NCBI GenBank assembly: GCA_964579395.1
Contig: CAZOFT010000006.1
Coordinates: 1-64,000, forward strand
DNA: 64,000 nucleotides
DNA from: JACOTV01 sp964579395
Lineage (GTDB): Bacteria; Patescibacteriota; Microgenomatia; UBA1406; GWC2-37-13
Direction: 5' to 3'
Shown piece after piece: positions 25,746 to 35,282 of the stretch (the first letter of the stretch is position 1; each line of letters begins with the position of its first letter). Made by a program: the position numbers and the translations under genes. The notes beneath the pieces are model-generated. The model did no database searches. It worked only from the letters and a program-made list of their open reading frames with translations, and was not told where the DNA came from.

Positions 25746-26783
25746 TTATAGATATAAGTTTTCGTCTCCTGCGTTTTTCGGTATGAATGTTGCGTCATAG
25801 CCCCATTTGATTGTTTGCTCAACTTGCTCCTGAGTCAGCATTTCATGCTCGAGAATATGTATGATCTGCCGGTTCAGATGGGCGTTTTCTATGGTTTCTG
25901 GCCAATCAGTATTGATTGAGTACTGAACGCCGTTGTCATACAACCGATTCAGAATTTCTTTCATCTCCTGATCGTCGCGTACGGCCTTGGTCATGATGTT
26001 TGAAAACGGACAGACTTCTAGGTGAATCTTGTGCTTTGCCAAGTGATCCATCAGTTTTTGATCATAGGCGGCTTTGATACCATGACCGATGCGGTCAGGT
26101 TTGATGTGTTCGACACATTCCCACATATCATTCGTGTCATTGGTTTCGCCGGTATGTGCGGTGACTTTTAGTCCTCCCTCGCGCGCTTTTTCCACAAGCT
26201 TTGCGTAGTCTTTGTAGTGAAAGTCTTTGGAGCCATAGTTTGAAAAATCAACGCCGATGACACCGCGGCGATGGTATTTGATCGCCTTATCTACAATGAT
26301 GGCATTTTTTTCATAGCTGAAGTGGCGGTCCATACAAAAGATCAGCCCAGCCCGAAGCTTGGGGTATTCCAAGAGAGCCCGCTCCATACCGCGAAGCATG
26401 GCCATGATGGCATGATCCAGATCGACTTCACCGTCTTTATTATGTTTCATTGGATTGCCGCGCAACTCATAGAGCGTGATGTTGCTGGAACGATATGCGC
26501 CGGACAAGGTTTCAAAAACCGCCATCTCAAGCGCCATAGCACCTGAGGATAATTTGTCTAAGATGGGATGGTATACCTCGGTAAGATATGTCTTCAGATC
26601 CATCTTGCGCGTGGGAGAGAGGACAACGTGATTTACAAAATCATGGTATTCGCGTTTGGGGAGTTTGTAGCCTTCACTGTGTGCAATATGCCACAAGGCG
26701 TTAGGCGGAATAGATGACCCGACGTGAGCGTGTAATTCGGGTAGTTCAAAAGATGGGTGAGTACTTTGTGTGGGGATCACCAT
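25746..26783 (-). CDS. Adenosine deaminase-like metallohydrolase
   Basis: 345 residues, amidohydrolase TIM barrel. Metal and catalytic motifs are HxH near the N-terminus (LHAHVGSS), HTGE (VTAHTGETND) and the His of RIGHGIKAA. The usual final SxNTDDP motif reads SINTDWPET, so the metal-binding Asp is kept but the second Asp, which in adenosine deaminase contacts the purine, is replaced by Trp. Substrate may therefore differ from adenosine. It is 17 bases upstream of guaB on the same strand, suggesting purine salvage. TATAAT lies five bases before the ATG. Confidence 0.8.
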   Translation of the reverse strand: MVIPTQSTHPSFELPELHAHVGSSIPPNALWHIAHSEGYKLPKREYHDFVNHVVLSPTRKMDLKTYLTEVYHPILDKLSSGAMALEMAVFETLSGAYRSSNITLYELRGNPMKHNKDGEVDLDHAIMAMLRGMERALLEYPKLRAGLIFCMDRHFSYEKNAIIVDKAIKYHRRGVIGVDFSNYGSKDFHYKDYAKLVEKAREGGLKVTAHTGETNDTNDMWECVEHIKPDRIGHGIKAAYDQKLMDHLAKHKIHLEVCPFSNIMTKAVRDDQEMKEILNRLYDNGVQYSINTDWPETIENAHLNRQIIHILEHEMLTQEQVEQTIKWGYDATFIPKNAGDENLYL

Positions 26784-26788
26784 ATATT

Positions 26789-26816
26789 ATTATATCTGAA
26801 CAATTTTTAATTGCAA
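26789..26816 (-). promoter_or_regulatory. Promoter of the adenosine deaminase-like gene
   Basis: On the minus strand TTGCAA (26816-26811) and TATAAT (26794-26789) are separated by 16 bp. The -10 box ends five bases before the ATG at 26783. The pyrB gene diverges from the same 120-base gap, which otherwise holds only AT-rich sequence. Confidence 0.55.
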
Positions 26817-26903
26817 GCAACATCCTGTTGTATTGGTTTCTTATATATAACTATATATAGAGTAATTGCAATTTGAACACTGTGTGTTAGACTTATTCCT
26901 GAC

Positions 26904-27872
26904 ATGGGATTACACAGAGTTGACAAGCCTATTCATGGTCATTTCGCCGGCTCATCCTTTCTTTCTTTATCGCAATGTAATGCGCAAGACGTGAAAGGTA
27001 TTTTTCATCTTGCCAAGCAGATTGCGCAACAAAAACATCTTGATCGCGTATCAACAGCGCTTTCCGGGAGGGTATTTACCCTCCTTTTTTTTGAGCCATC
27101 AAGCCGTACATTCGGGTCATTTTCATCTGCGATCAAACGCTTAGGTGGGGCAACGGTGGAGATTCAGGATGCATCAGTAACATCAGCTGCTAAGGGTGAG
27201 ACGCTTGAGGATACGATTCGGGTATTTTCCCGCTACAGTGATGGCATCATCATGCGTCATCACATGCCGGGCGCCGCACTTCGCGCAGCGACTGCGGCAT
27301 CGGTACCTGTTGTAAATGCCGGTGACGGAATCGGCGAGCATCCGACTCAGGCGCTTTTGGATCTGTACACGATACATTCACATCGGGGCAATTTGGACAA
27401 TGTGCGCGGCATGGTGGTCGGCGATTTGTATAACGGTCGCACGGTACATTCGCTGATTCAGGGACTTTCTATTTTCAAAAAGCCAACAATCTATATGCTG
27501 TCGCCGGAAAACCTTGCTTTGTCTCAGGAACTTGCCGAAGCATTTACCGCAGCCGGGGTCACATTGGAGGTATTAAGTGATGTGTCAGAAATACCACCTG
27601 ACTTGGACTTTTGGTATTGGACTCGGGTGCAAAAAGAACGCTTTGCGAATCTTGATGACTATGAAGCAGTTAAGCATCAGTTTGTCCTGACTCCGGAGCT
27701 GGCAGAATCCTATGCTGGGAAAAACACACTCTTTATGCATCCGCTCCCGCGTGTCGGTGAGATTGATGAGCGGGTTGACAGTGACCCGCGGGCAGTGTAT
27801 TTTGAGCAGGTACAAAACGGGCTCTATGTGCGCATGGCGCTACTATCGTTGCTATTTGAAACACAAACGTAA
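26904..27872 (+). CDS. pyrB: Aspartate carbamoyltransferase, catalytic subunit
   Basis: 322 residues. The carbamoyl-phosphate site is FFEPSSRTFGSF, with RHHMPGA, VNAGDGIGEHPTQALLDLYTI and the C-terminal MHPLPRVGEIDERVDSDPRAVYFEQ. It condenses carbamoyl phosphate and aspartate in UMP synthesis. It heads the run pyrB-carA-carB-pyrF, all on the plus strand with short gaps; no pyrI regulatory chain is present. A perfect terminator-like hairpin lies inside its first 190 bases (27067-27092), exactly at the FFEPSSRT codons, and may attenuate the operon. Confidence 0.96.
   Translation: MGLHRVDKPIHGHFAGSSFLSLSQCNAQDVKGIFHLAKQIAQQKHLDRVSTALSGRVFTLLFFEPSSRTFGSFSSAIKRLGGATVEIQDASVTSAAKGETLEDTIRVFSRYSDGIIMRHHMPGAALRAATAASVPVVNAGDGIGEHPTQALLDLYTIHSHRGNLDNVRGMVVGDLYNGRTVHSLIQGLSIFKKPTIYMLSPENLALSQELAEAFTAAGVTLEVLSDVSEIPPDLDFWYWTRVQKERFANLDDYEAVKHQFVLTPELAESYAGKNTLFMHPLPRVGEIDERVDSDPRAVYFEQVQNGLYVRMALLSLLFETQT
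27067..27092 (+). terminator. Intrinsic terminator-like hairpin inside pyrB
   Basis: GGAGGGTA (27067-27074) and TACCCTCC (27077-27084) form a perfect inverted repeat with a 2-base centre (in practice a 7-bp, G+C-rich stem with a tetraloop), followed at once by eight T (27085-27092). This is the strongest terminator signature I see in the window, yet it lies within codons about 55-63 of pyrB. It could be an attenuator dependent on ribosome position. The T-run encodes Phe-Phe of the FFEP motif, so some of it is fixed by protein sequence. Confidence 0.6.
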
Positions 27873-27913
27873 GAGGCCTGCTACAAACGGGGGGACTCGC
27901 ATCTTAACTACAC

Positions 27914-28957
27914 ATGAATACCGCAACACTTATTCTTCAAGATGGAACCCGTCTTGAAGCACGTTCATTTGGTGCCCATAAGCCATTGGTTGGTGAGCTG
28001 GTTTTCACAACAGGCATGGTGGGGTATCCGCAAAGTCTGACAGACCCCTCATATCGCGGGCAAATCATGGTTTGCACCTATCCCATAATCGGCAGCTACG
28101 GCGTGCCAGATCCTGAAAGCTGGGAGTCAGAGCATATACAAGCCTCTGCTATCATTTGTTCGACATATGTCGATAAGCCATCGTCTGGGTACAGCACCAC
28201 GTCGCTTGGGGACTGGCTCAAGGAGCAGGGAGTGCCGGGGCTCGAGATTATCGATACGCGCTTTCTCGCCAAAAAACTGCGGGATGAAGGAGCGCAGCTC
28301 GCCAAAATTGTATTTGAACCGGCAGATGAAGAGCTATCCTGGGATGATCCAAACACTCACAACATGGTTGCAGACGTGTCTCCGACTGATGTTACTTACT
28401 TGGGGAAAGGTGCAAAAACAGTAGTATTTATTGACTGTGGTGCAAAGCGCCAGATCCTGCACAATTTTGTAAAACGTGGTGTACGTGTAGTTCGTGTGCC
28501 ATGGAATTTTGACATATTTTCACTTCCCGACACGATAGACGGCGTCTTTGTATCAAACGGTCCGGGCGACCCAAAGATGGTGCCGGAGACAATCGAAACC
28601 ATCAAAAAAGTCCTGAAAAAGAAGTTGCCGCTATTTGGTATTTGTCTGGGAAATCAGCTTATTGCGCTTGCTGCAGGGGGAGACACCTACAAACTCAAGT
28701 TCGGTCACCGCGCGCAAAATCAACCGTGTGTGTTGGAGGGAACCAAGCGATGTTATATGACGACACAAAATCATGGATTTGCGGTAGGTACTATTCCCAA
28801 AGGGTTTTCACAATGGTTTGTGAATGCAAACGACCATACGTGTGAGGGAATTATTCACAATGTATTGCCGGTATCGTCTGTACAGTTTCACCCGGAGTCG
28901 ACACCAGGACCTGAGGATACCACATGGTTATTTGACGAATTCATTGCAAAGTTGTAA
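27914..28957 (+). CDS. carA: Carbamoyl-phosphate synthase small subunit
   Basis: 347 residues. The N-terminal CarA domain (DGTRLEARSFGAHKPLVGELVFTTGMVGYPQSLTDPSY) precedes a class I glutamine amidotransferase with nucleophile Cys in FGICLGNQL and His/Glu in FHPESTPGPEDT. It supplies ammonia to CarB. It starts 41 bases after pyrB and ends nine bases before carB, consistent with one transcript. The segment of the window after pyrB contains no terminator that would separate them. Confidence 0.97.
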   Translation: MNTATLILQDGTRLEARSFGAHKPLVGELVFTTGMVGYPQSLTDPSYRGQIMVCTYPIIGSYGVPDPESWESEHIQASAIICSTYVDKPSSGYSTTSLGDWLKEQGVPGLEIIDTRFLAKKLRDEGAQLAKIVFEPADEELSWDDPNTHNMVADVSPTDVTYLGKGAKTVVFIDCGAKRQILHNFVKRGVRVVRVPWNFDIFSLPDTIDGVFVSNGPGDPKMVPETIETIKKVLKKKLPLFGICLGNQLIALAAGGDTYKLKFGHRAQNQPCVLEGTKRCYMTTQNHGFAVGTIPKGFSQWFVNANDHTCEGIIHNVLPVSSVQFHPESTPGPEDTTWLFDEFIAKL

Positions 28958-28966
28958 CGACACCCT

Positions 28967-31900
28967 ATGAAAATATTACTTCTCGGATCAGGCGCTCTCA
29001 AAATCGGCCAAGCCGGTGAGTTTGATTATTCTGGCTCACAAGCATTAAAGGCATTTAAAGAAGATGGTCATGAAGTGGTGCTTATCAACCCAAACATCGC
29101 AACGATTCAAACTTCGGGAAAGCTGGCACATGTCAAAGTCGCTGATAAGATTTATTTTCTGCCGGTCAATCCGCACTTTGTTGAGCAGGTAATCAAGAAA
29201 GAAAAAGTTGATGTTGTCGCTATCTCGTTTGGCGGCCAAACTGCTTTAAACACAGCGCTTGAGCTGGATAAAAACGGCGTATTCGATAAGTATGGCGTGA
29301 AAGTGCTGGGTACATCTGTAGAATCCATTCGTGTCGCTGAAGACCGTGATTTGTTTGCGAAACACTTGCATAAAATCGGGATCAACACGCCGCCGAGTCA
29401 GGCATGCTCCAATTGGGAACAGGCGCAAAAAGCAGTGAAAAAGATCGGCTATCCGGTCATGGTTCGTGCGGCGTATGCATTGGGTGGCCAAAAGTCCGGT
29501 GTTGCGCATAATCCCGAACAGTTTGAAGAGATTGTAAAAGGTGCCTTTGCCTTTGCACCGCAAGTACTGGTTGAAAAGTATCTGCACCACTGGAAAGAGA
29601 TTGAATACGAGATTGTTCGCGACGATCAGGATAACTGTATTGCTGTGTGTAATATGGAGAATTTTGATCCGTTGGGTGTACATACCGGAGACTCGATTGT
29701 GATAGCACCGAGTCAAACACTCACAAATGATGAGTACCAACATCTGCGTACGATCTCCATCGATCTGGTGCGCAGTCTGAATATCGTCGGTGAGTGTAAT
29801 GTGCAGTTTGCCCTGAATCCTGTGCCGCTTCCTCCGAAACAAGATGCGGGTGGGTTTATTGATCCGAAGTCCACGATTGACTATCAAGTAATTGAACTGA
29901 ATCCACGGCTATCGCGTTCATCTGCCTTGGCCTCTAAGGCAACCGGGTATCCGTTGGCCTATATTGCTGCAAAGCTCATATTGGGCAAGTCGCTTGTTGA
30001 TGTGCAAAATCAGGTGACGAAAGTGACACAGGCCTGTTTTGAGCCGGCACTCGATTATTTGGTGGTGAAAATTCCCCGGTGGGATTTGTCAAAATTTCGC
30101 GGCGTAGATGATTCGCTGGGTTCAAGTATGAAGTCAGTCGGCGAAGTGATGGCGATCGGGCGCCGGTTTGATGAGACGCTTCAGAAGGCAATTCGCATGC
30201 TTGAGATTGGCGAAGACGGTCTAAGCGGTGAGCGCTTGTCTGATCGCAGTGACCGCGAGCTGAAAAAATATCTTACGCATCCGACACCGCTTCGCCTGTT
30301 TGCCATAGTTGAGGCGATGCGTCGCGGGATGAGTGTATCTGAAGTGCACAAACTCACCGGTATCGATGAGTGGTTTCTCGATCCTATTTGGGAAACAATT
30401 GAGTGTGAGCGTAGTGTTGCAAAGCGGAAACTGAGCTCGTATGACAAGTCGTCGCTTCACGATGTAAAACGTCGGGGAGTGTCAGATACGCGAATTGCAA
30501 GCCTAACTAAAACAAAAGAGCATGAGGTGCGAAAGTTCCGTAAGTCACTGGGAGTGGTGCCGAGTGTGTTTCAAATTGACACTCTGGCAGGCGAGTTTCC
30601 AGCACAAACCAATTATCTGTATCTGACATATAATGGGTTTCATTACGATGTTGAACCGCTGGGGCGAAAAGGGGTAATTCTGTTGGGTTCAGGACCGTAT
30701 CGCATCGGATCTTCAGTCGAGTTTGACTGGACGTGTGTGCAGACTGCCTTGGCGCTCACTACCTACAAACGAAAATCAATCATCATCAACTGTAACCCTG
30801 AGACTGTCTCGACTGATTATGATATGTCTGAGCGTCTGTACTTTGAGCAACTCACCTTTGAACGTATTGCAGATATTTATGAATTTGAAAACCCGGAAGG
30901 GGTAATTGTGGCAGTCGGCGGACAAGCACCGCACAACGTGGTCGCCAAGCTTGACGCGTATGACATCCCGATATTAGGAACTCAAGCAGAAGACATTGAC
31001 CGTGCAGAGGATCGCAGTAAGTTTTCTGATTTATGTGACAAGCTTGATATCAAACAACCCGCGTGGATAAAAGTGGATACCATTTCTCGCGCAAAAGACT
31101 TTGCTCGCCGTGTAGGGTATCCGGTGTTGATTCGCCCATCATATGTGTTGTCAGGTGCCGCCATGCGCGTATGTACCAACGATCGCGACTTGGAGGAATT
31201 CATCAAAAAAGCGACTGACATCAGTCAAGATTATCCGGTCACTATATCCAAATATATTTTGGAAGGGAAAGAGATTGAGCTTGACGGTGTGGCCCAAGAC
31301 GGAAAGATAATTACCCATGCAATGAGTGAGCATGTTGAGAATGCAGGCGTGCACTCGGGTGACGCGACAATCATGTTTCCGCCGCAACGCGTTTACATGC
31401 GTACGGAAAAGAATGCGATGGAAGTAGCGGAAAAACTGTGTAAAGAGCTTCATATTACCGGACCTTTCAACATTCAGTTTATTGCGATCAAAAATGAAAT
31501 CTGGGTGATCGAGATGAATGTGCGGGCTTCGCGCACCTTCCCGTTTATTTCAAAAGGCGCGCGTGTCAACTTTGCCCGCCGTATTGCAGATGCGATATAT
31601 CGTAAAGCGGAGCCGATAGAAGCCGAGTATCCGAATTATGTACTCATCAAAGTACCGCAGTTTTCATTTGCGCGACTGAAAGGAGCGGATCCAGTGCTTT
31701 CTGTAGAGATGGCGTCAACTGGTGAAGCTGCGTGTTTTGGGGAGGATGTAGAAGAGGCATACAGTAAGGCAGTCATGAGTGTCGGTGGTCGCATTCCTCC
31801 CAAAAAAGGCATCTTTATATCACTGTCGGGCCTCGGGAACCGTATGCGTTTTTTCACCAGTCTGGTGCGCCTCAAACAAACCGGACTCCCGATCTATGCA

Positions 31901-32206
31901 ACTGAATCAACTCATAAGTTTTTGACCGAAAACGGTATTCAGGCGCACATGCTGTATAAACTGCAGGATAAAAAAACACCTAATGCGATTACATTGTTTG
32001 AAAGCGGCAATGTCGATCTGGCCATTAATATCACCGACATCAATACGCAAAAGGATGTGGAAGATGGTGCCAGAATACGCCGCGGCGCAGTCGACAACAA
32101 TGTGTCCTTGATCACCAACATCATTCAAGCATGGCAATATATCCGCGCATTGCACGATAAGAAGCTGGAAGATTTGCAGATTAAGTCGTGGGACGAGTAT
32201 CGCTAG
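28967..32206 (+). CDS. carB: Carbamoyl-phosphate synthase large subunit
   Basis: 1079 residues, full length. It has two homologous ATP-grasp halves: the first opens LLLGSGALKIGQAGEFDYSGSQA and the second GVILLGSGPYRIGSSVEFDWTCVQ; the FNIQF, IEMNVRASRTFPF and LSRSSALASKATG motifs are present. The C-terminal MGS-like allosteric domain (about 935-1079) ends with the LITNIIQAWQYIRAL region. It makes carbamoyl phosphate for pyrB (and arginine synthesis in organisms that have it). The N-terminal methionine motif reads KILLLGSGALKIGQ, whereas many enzymes have GPIVIGQ. Confidence 0.97.
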   Translation: MKILLLGSGALKIGQAGEFDYSGSQALKAFKEDGHEVVLINPNIATIQTSGKLAHVKVADKIYFLPVNPHFVEQVIKKEKVDVVAISFGGQTALNTALELDKNGVFDKYGVKVLGTSVESIRVAEDRDLFAKHLHKIGINTPPSQACSNWEQAQKAVKKIGYPVMVRAAYALGGQKSGVAHNPEQFEEIVKGAFAFAPQVLVEKYLHHWKEIEYEIVRDDQDNCIAVCNMENFDPLGVHTGDSIVIAPSQTLTNDEYQHLRTISIDLVRSLNIVGECNVQFALNPVPLPPKQDAGGFIDPKSTIDYQVIELNPRLSRSSALASKATGYPLAYIAAKLILGKSLVDVQNQVTKVTQACFEPALDYLVVKIPRWDLSKFRGVDDSLGSSMKSVGEVMAIGRRFDETLQKAIRMLEIGEDGLSGERLSDRSDRELKKYLTHPTPLRLFAIVEAMRRGMSVSEVHKLTGIDEWFLDPIWETIECERSVAKRKLSSYDKSSLHDVKRRGVSDTRIASLTKTKEHEVRKFRKSLGVVPSVFQIDTLAGEFPAQTNYLYLTYNGFHYDVEPLGRKGVILLGSGPYRIGSSVEFDWTCVQTALALTTYKRKSIIINCNPETVSTDYDMSERLYFEQLTFERIADIYEFENPEGVIVAVGGQAPHNVVAKLDAYDIPILGTQAEDIDRAEDRSKFSDLCDKLDIKQPAWIKVDTISRAKDFARRVGYPVLIRPSYVLSGAAMRVCTNDRDLEEFIKKATDISQDYPVTISKYILEGKEIELDGVAQDGKIITHAMSEHVENAGVHSGDATIMFPPQRVYMRTEKNAMEVAEKLCKELHITGPFNIQFIAIKNEIWVIEMNVRASRTFPFISKGARVNFARRIADAIYRKAEPIEAEYPNYVLIKVPQFSFARLKGADPVLSVEMASTGEAACFGEDVEEAYSKAVMSVGGRIPPKKGIFISLSGLGNRMRFFTSLVRLKQTGLPIYATESTHKFLTENGIQAHMLYKLQDKKTPNAITLFESGNVDLAINITDINTQKDVEDGARIRRGAVDNNVSLITNIIQAWQYIRALHDKKLEDLQIKSWDEYR

Positions 32207-32266
32207 TGTCGTCGTTGACGGGTGAGCGGGTTGGTAAGTTTCAGGTTGAGAAAATCAAGTATAGAT

Positions 32267-33103
32267 ATGGCAGATTCATTTGCACTACGACTTCAAAACG
32301 CCGTTTTGGCAGCTGATTCTTTAGTCTGTGTCGGGCTCGATCCGGATCTGGCAAAACTGCCGTCTTCACTGCAGAAGTCTCCCGAATCACTCTTTCTGTT
32401 TAATAAAGCAATTATTGACGCAACTCATGATCTGGTGTGCGCCTACAAACCAAACAGCGCATTTTATGAAGCTTACGGCGCAGTAGGTATTGAGGAGCTC
32501 AAAAAAACCTGTGACTACCTTCATGAAAACTATCCCGGCACCCCGATCATTCTCGATGCCAAACGTGGCGATATCGGCAACACAAATCGTGGCTATGCCC
32601 AATTTGCCTACGAGTACTTAGGTGTCGATACGCTCACAGTTCACCCGTACCAGGGAATTGGGGCGCTCTCTGCGTTTACCGAGCACGAAGGGCGCGGGAT
32701 TATCGTGTTGTGTCATATGTCAAATCCTGAGGCAAAAGAATTTCAGGAACTGGAATCTGTGGGAAAACCAATCTACATGCATGTAGCGGAAGCGTGTGTA
32801 GCGCTGCATGCTAAAAATCCTAATATTGCGATGGTGGTTGGAGCTACATATCCACAGGAACTGAAAGAATTGCGCCTGGAAATAGGCGACATGAATCTGC
32901 TGATTCCGGGTATCGGTGCCCAAGGAGGGTCGGTCAAAGACGTTGTTGAAAACGGTATAAACAGCATGGGCGCAGGACTCATCATCAGTGCTTCACGCAG
33001 TGTGCTCTATGCATCAGGCGGCGATGATTTTGCAGAGGCTGCACGTGCCGAAGCAAAAAAACTGCGCGATGAGATCAATCACTATCGCCCGTCACAAGCC
33101 TAA
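32267..33103 (+). CDS. pyrF: Orotidine 5'-phosphate decarboxylase
   Basis: 278 residues from the ATG at 32267; a GTG at 32222 would add 15 residues not typical of the family. It belongs to the longer OMP decarboxylase subgroup: LVCVGLDPDLAKLP, CAYKPNSAFYEAYG, the catalytic ILDAKRGDIGNTNRGYA (Lys-Asp network) and LIPGIGAQGGSV. It converts OMP to UMP, the last step of the pathway begun by carAB and pyrB. pyrC, pyrD and pyrE are not in the window. Its end overlaps the convergent HD gene by 12 bases. Confidence 0.94.
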   Translation: MADSFALRLQNAVLAADSLVCVGLDPDLAKLPSSLQKSPESLFLFNKAIIDATHDLVCAYKPNSAFYEAYGAVGIEELKKTCDYLHENYPGTPIILDAKRGDIGNTNRGYAQFAYEYLGVDTLTVHPYQGIGALSAFTEHEGRGIIVLCHMSNPEAKEFQELESVGKPIYMHVAEACVALHAKNPNIAMVVGATYPQELKELRLEIGDMNLLIPGIGAQGGSVKDVVENGINSMGAGLIISASRSVLYASGGDDFAEAARAEAKKLRDEINHYRPSQA

Positions 33104-33664
33104 GGAATCTGCCGCATCCTGCATGGCGCTAAGGGTGATCTGCACAAACTCTTCAAGGGGAATGCCGAGTTTTTCGTCACACAGCTGAATCTGCTCACGG
33201 TGAACGCCTGCTGCAAATCGAATCTGCGGAAACCGTTTGAGAATCGACTTCACTGTAACCTGCGCCACTTTTTTGTCAGGCATTATGAGTGCGCAGGCCG
33301 TGATAAACCCGGTCAACTCATCGCAGCAATACAGCGCCCACTCGCGGTCATTTATGGGCTCCGGCTCGCCGACGTTTTTGTAGTTGTGCGACAAAATCAA
33401 TCGCTTCAGCTCTTCATTGTCGCCGCCCACCGCATCAATCCACTCACATGTTTTTCGGGTGTGTTGGGAAATGTCTTCGCGGGTCGCGTCCCAGTCCATG
33501 TCGTGCAAGAGTCCGCCGATGCCCCAGAGTTCTTCTTCGTCTTCATGGTTCAATCGTTTGGCAAGTGCGCGCATCGTGGCTTCGACAGCCAAGCAGTGTT
33601 TGACCAACCCCGGGTGGGGAAGTTTTTCAACAAGCAGACTGTATGCAGCGTCGCGCGTCATCAT
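33092..33664 (-). CDS. HD-domain protein
   Basis: 190 residues. The HD phosphohydrolase motif is visible as GLVKHCLAVEATMRALAKRL, IGGLLHDMDWD (the His-Asp pair) and a later ILSHNY. Such domains hydrolyse phosphate esters in nucleotides or signalling molecules; the substrate cannot be read. Its ATG overlaps the stop of lysS by four bases (TCAT on the plus strand at 33661-33664), so it is coupled to lysS and falls under the T-box control upstream of that gene (inference). Confidence 0.85.
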   Translation of the reverse strand: MMTRDAAYSLLVEKLPHPGLVKHCLAVEATMRALAKRLNHEDEEELWGIGGLLHDMDWDATREDISQHTRKTCEWIDAVGGDNEELKRLILSHNYKNVGEPEPINDREWALYCCDELTGFITACALIMPDKKVAQVTVKSILKRFPQIRFAAGVHREQIQLCDEKLGIPLEEFVQITLSAMQDAADSLGL

Positions 33665-35253
33665 TGACTCGCCTTTTGTAAACGACTAATGACCGGGCCA
33701 ATACCGAATTCCAGGATTAAGTCAGCTGCCTTCGGTCCTGACGGCTTGCCGATGAGTACTTGATAGAGTGCAGAAAAGACTTCTCGTGCTTTGAGATCAT
33801 GTGCTTTCATGCTTGAAAACACAGCATTTTGAATCGCCTCACGATCATCAGCGCTTCGTCCTTCAAGCTGAGTGGCAAGCTCCCTGAGAAAGAGTTTTTG
33901 ATTGTCACTGAGTACAACATCTGCAGAAACTGCTTCGATCATTTCGTATGTCGGCTCTTCTCCCTGGATGTTTTTCAGATAGGCCTGGGCATACACAGTA
34001 CGTTCTTCTAGCAGCTCTTTTTCCGCGTCTGTTAGCGGTGCGCCTTTTTGCTGCTCAAACGTTGCGAGCATGTCACTACGGCTTTTGATCATGTTTACGA
34101 TGGTTCGAAAGCGTGGGGTGAATACGCGCGCATCAGGGAAGGGTCGTACTTGCGAAAGCTCGGCAATGCGCGCCCAATCGCGCTTCACTTCATCTTGCTT
34201 GGATTCACCAAGCAGATTCTCCTGACGATCATAATACGCACTGAGGCAGCGATCATAGTCATCAAACAGATCCAGTAATGTGTCACCGGCCGGATTAAAG
34301 TCCAGATGGCGTTCCATGGGAGTGCGTACCAGCAAAAAGCGCAATAGCTCCGGAGGAAGTTGTTCTGACACTTCTTTTGCTGATGAGCCGATACCTTTGG
34401 ATGAAGACATCTTGCGGCCGCCGATTGTGAACCATTCGTAGCCTTGCGCATACGGAGGATCGTAGTCAAATACTTCCTTTGCGATGCGTGAGCTCACGTC
34501 GTAGGAGCCGCCTTCTGACATATGGTCTTTACCTGACCATTCGACTGTGATGCCGATCACGGCCCAATATGCCGGCCAGTCGACCTTCCAGTGCAGCTTT
34601 GCCCGCCCGTCAAACGGTGATATCTCACCTTCGTGTCCGCACGAAGGCGCCCACTTGGTATTTTGATCGCAACGGTATTTGATATTTGTGCTGTCCCATG
34701 TGTAGGCATAGGTGGTGCCCATTTTACCGCACTGTTCGCAAATGGGTTGGATGGGAAGCCAATCAGGGTTGCGCTTGGATTTAGACTCTTCGTCATAGAT
34801 GCGGCGCACGCGGTCAGCCCGATCAAGAGCCATACGAATGACATCGTTCATCCGTCCGCTGAAGTACAGTTCTGATGACCAAATAATCTGGGGGTGACAG
34901 TTAATGGATTCAAATGCGGTGATAAATTCTTTAGCAAAATACTGCGCATAATTATCATATCCGGGTTCAGGCGAAGGGATCTGACACAGTGGTTTGCCGC
35001 TGTGACCCTGCCACTCATCACCCTCCAGGTAAGATGGAATTGCGTCCATTTGATCTAAATCATTAAACACATAGCTGCTTGTTACATTAACTCCTTCATC
35101 AAGGAGCGCTTTATACAGCAGGTCATGGATCACTACGCCGCGAAGAGCGCCGACATGGATACGCCCGGAAGGGGTCTTCATATCATCAACCCATGCGGAA
35201 TTGCGGGCTGCATTTTTTGTAATGTGTTTGGCGTGGCGGTCTACCCAGATCAT
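33661..35253 (-). CDS. lysS: Lysyl-tRNA synthetase, class I
   Basis: 530 residues from the ATG at 35253; the frame extends to 35310, but that part lies inside the T-box leader. This is the class I (archaeal-type, LysK) enzyme: PSGRIHVGALRG is the HIGH-like motif and KMSSSKG the KMSKS motif, with a zinc-ribbon insertion (CEQCGKMG...). It charges tRNA-Lys. Class I LysRS is found in archaea and scattered bacteria, not in most bacteria. A T-box leader and a hairpin hiding the start codon lie upstream. The HD gene follows by four-base overlap. Confidence 0.95.
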   Translation of the reverse strand: MIWVDRHAKHITKNAARNSAWVDDMKTPSGRIHVGALRGVVIHDLLYKALLDEGVNVTSSYVFNDLDQMDAIPSYLEGDEWQGHSGKPLCQIPSPEPGYDNYAQYFAKEFITAFESINCHPQIIWSSELYFSGRMNDVIRMALDRADRVRRIYDEESKSKRNPDWLPIQPICEQCGKMGTTYAYTWDSTNIKYRCDQNTKWAPSCGHEGEISPFDGRAKLHWKVDWPAYWAVIGITVEWSGKDHMSEGGSYDVSSRIAKEVFDYDPPYAQGYEWFTIGGRKMSSSKGIGSSAKEVSEQLPPELLRFLLVRTPMERHLDFNPAGDTLLDLFDDYDRCLSAYYDRQENLLGESKQDEVKRDWARIAELSQVRPFPDARVFTPRFRTIVNMIKSRSDMLATFEQQKGAPLTDAEKELLEERTVYAQAYLKNIQGEEPTYEMIEAVSADVVLSDNQKLFLRELATQLEGRSADDREAIQNAVFSSMKAHDLKAREVFSALYQVLIGKPSGPKAADLILEFGIGPVISRLQKASQ

Positions 35254-35282
35254 AGGAAACAATATAATTATAATGTGTTTCC
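35254..35282 (-). promoter_or_regulatory. Putative start-codon sequestering hairpin of lysS
   Basis: On the minus strand GGAAACA (35282-35276) can pair with TGTTTCC (35261-35255), 7 bp with a 14-base AT-rich loop, ending one base before the ATG at 35253. The 5' arm shares two bases with the 3' arm of the T-box antiterminator (CCTTGG, 35286-35281), so the two folds compete. No T-run follows, so translational rather than transcriptional control is suggested. Weak point: no clear Shine-Dalgarno sits in the hairpin. Confidence 0.45.
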
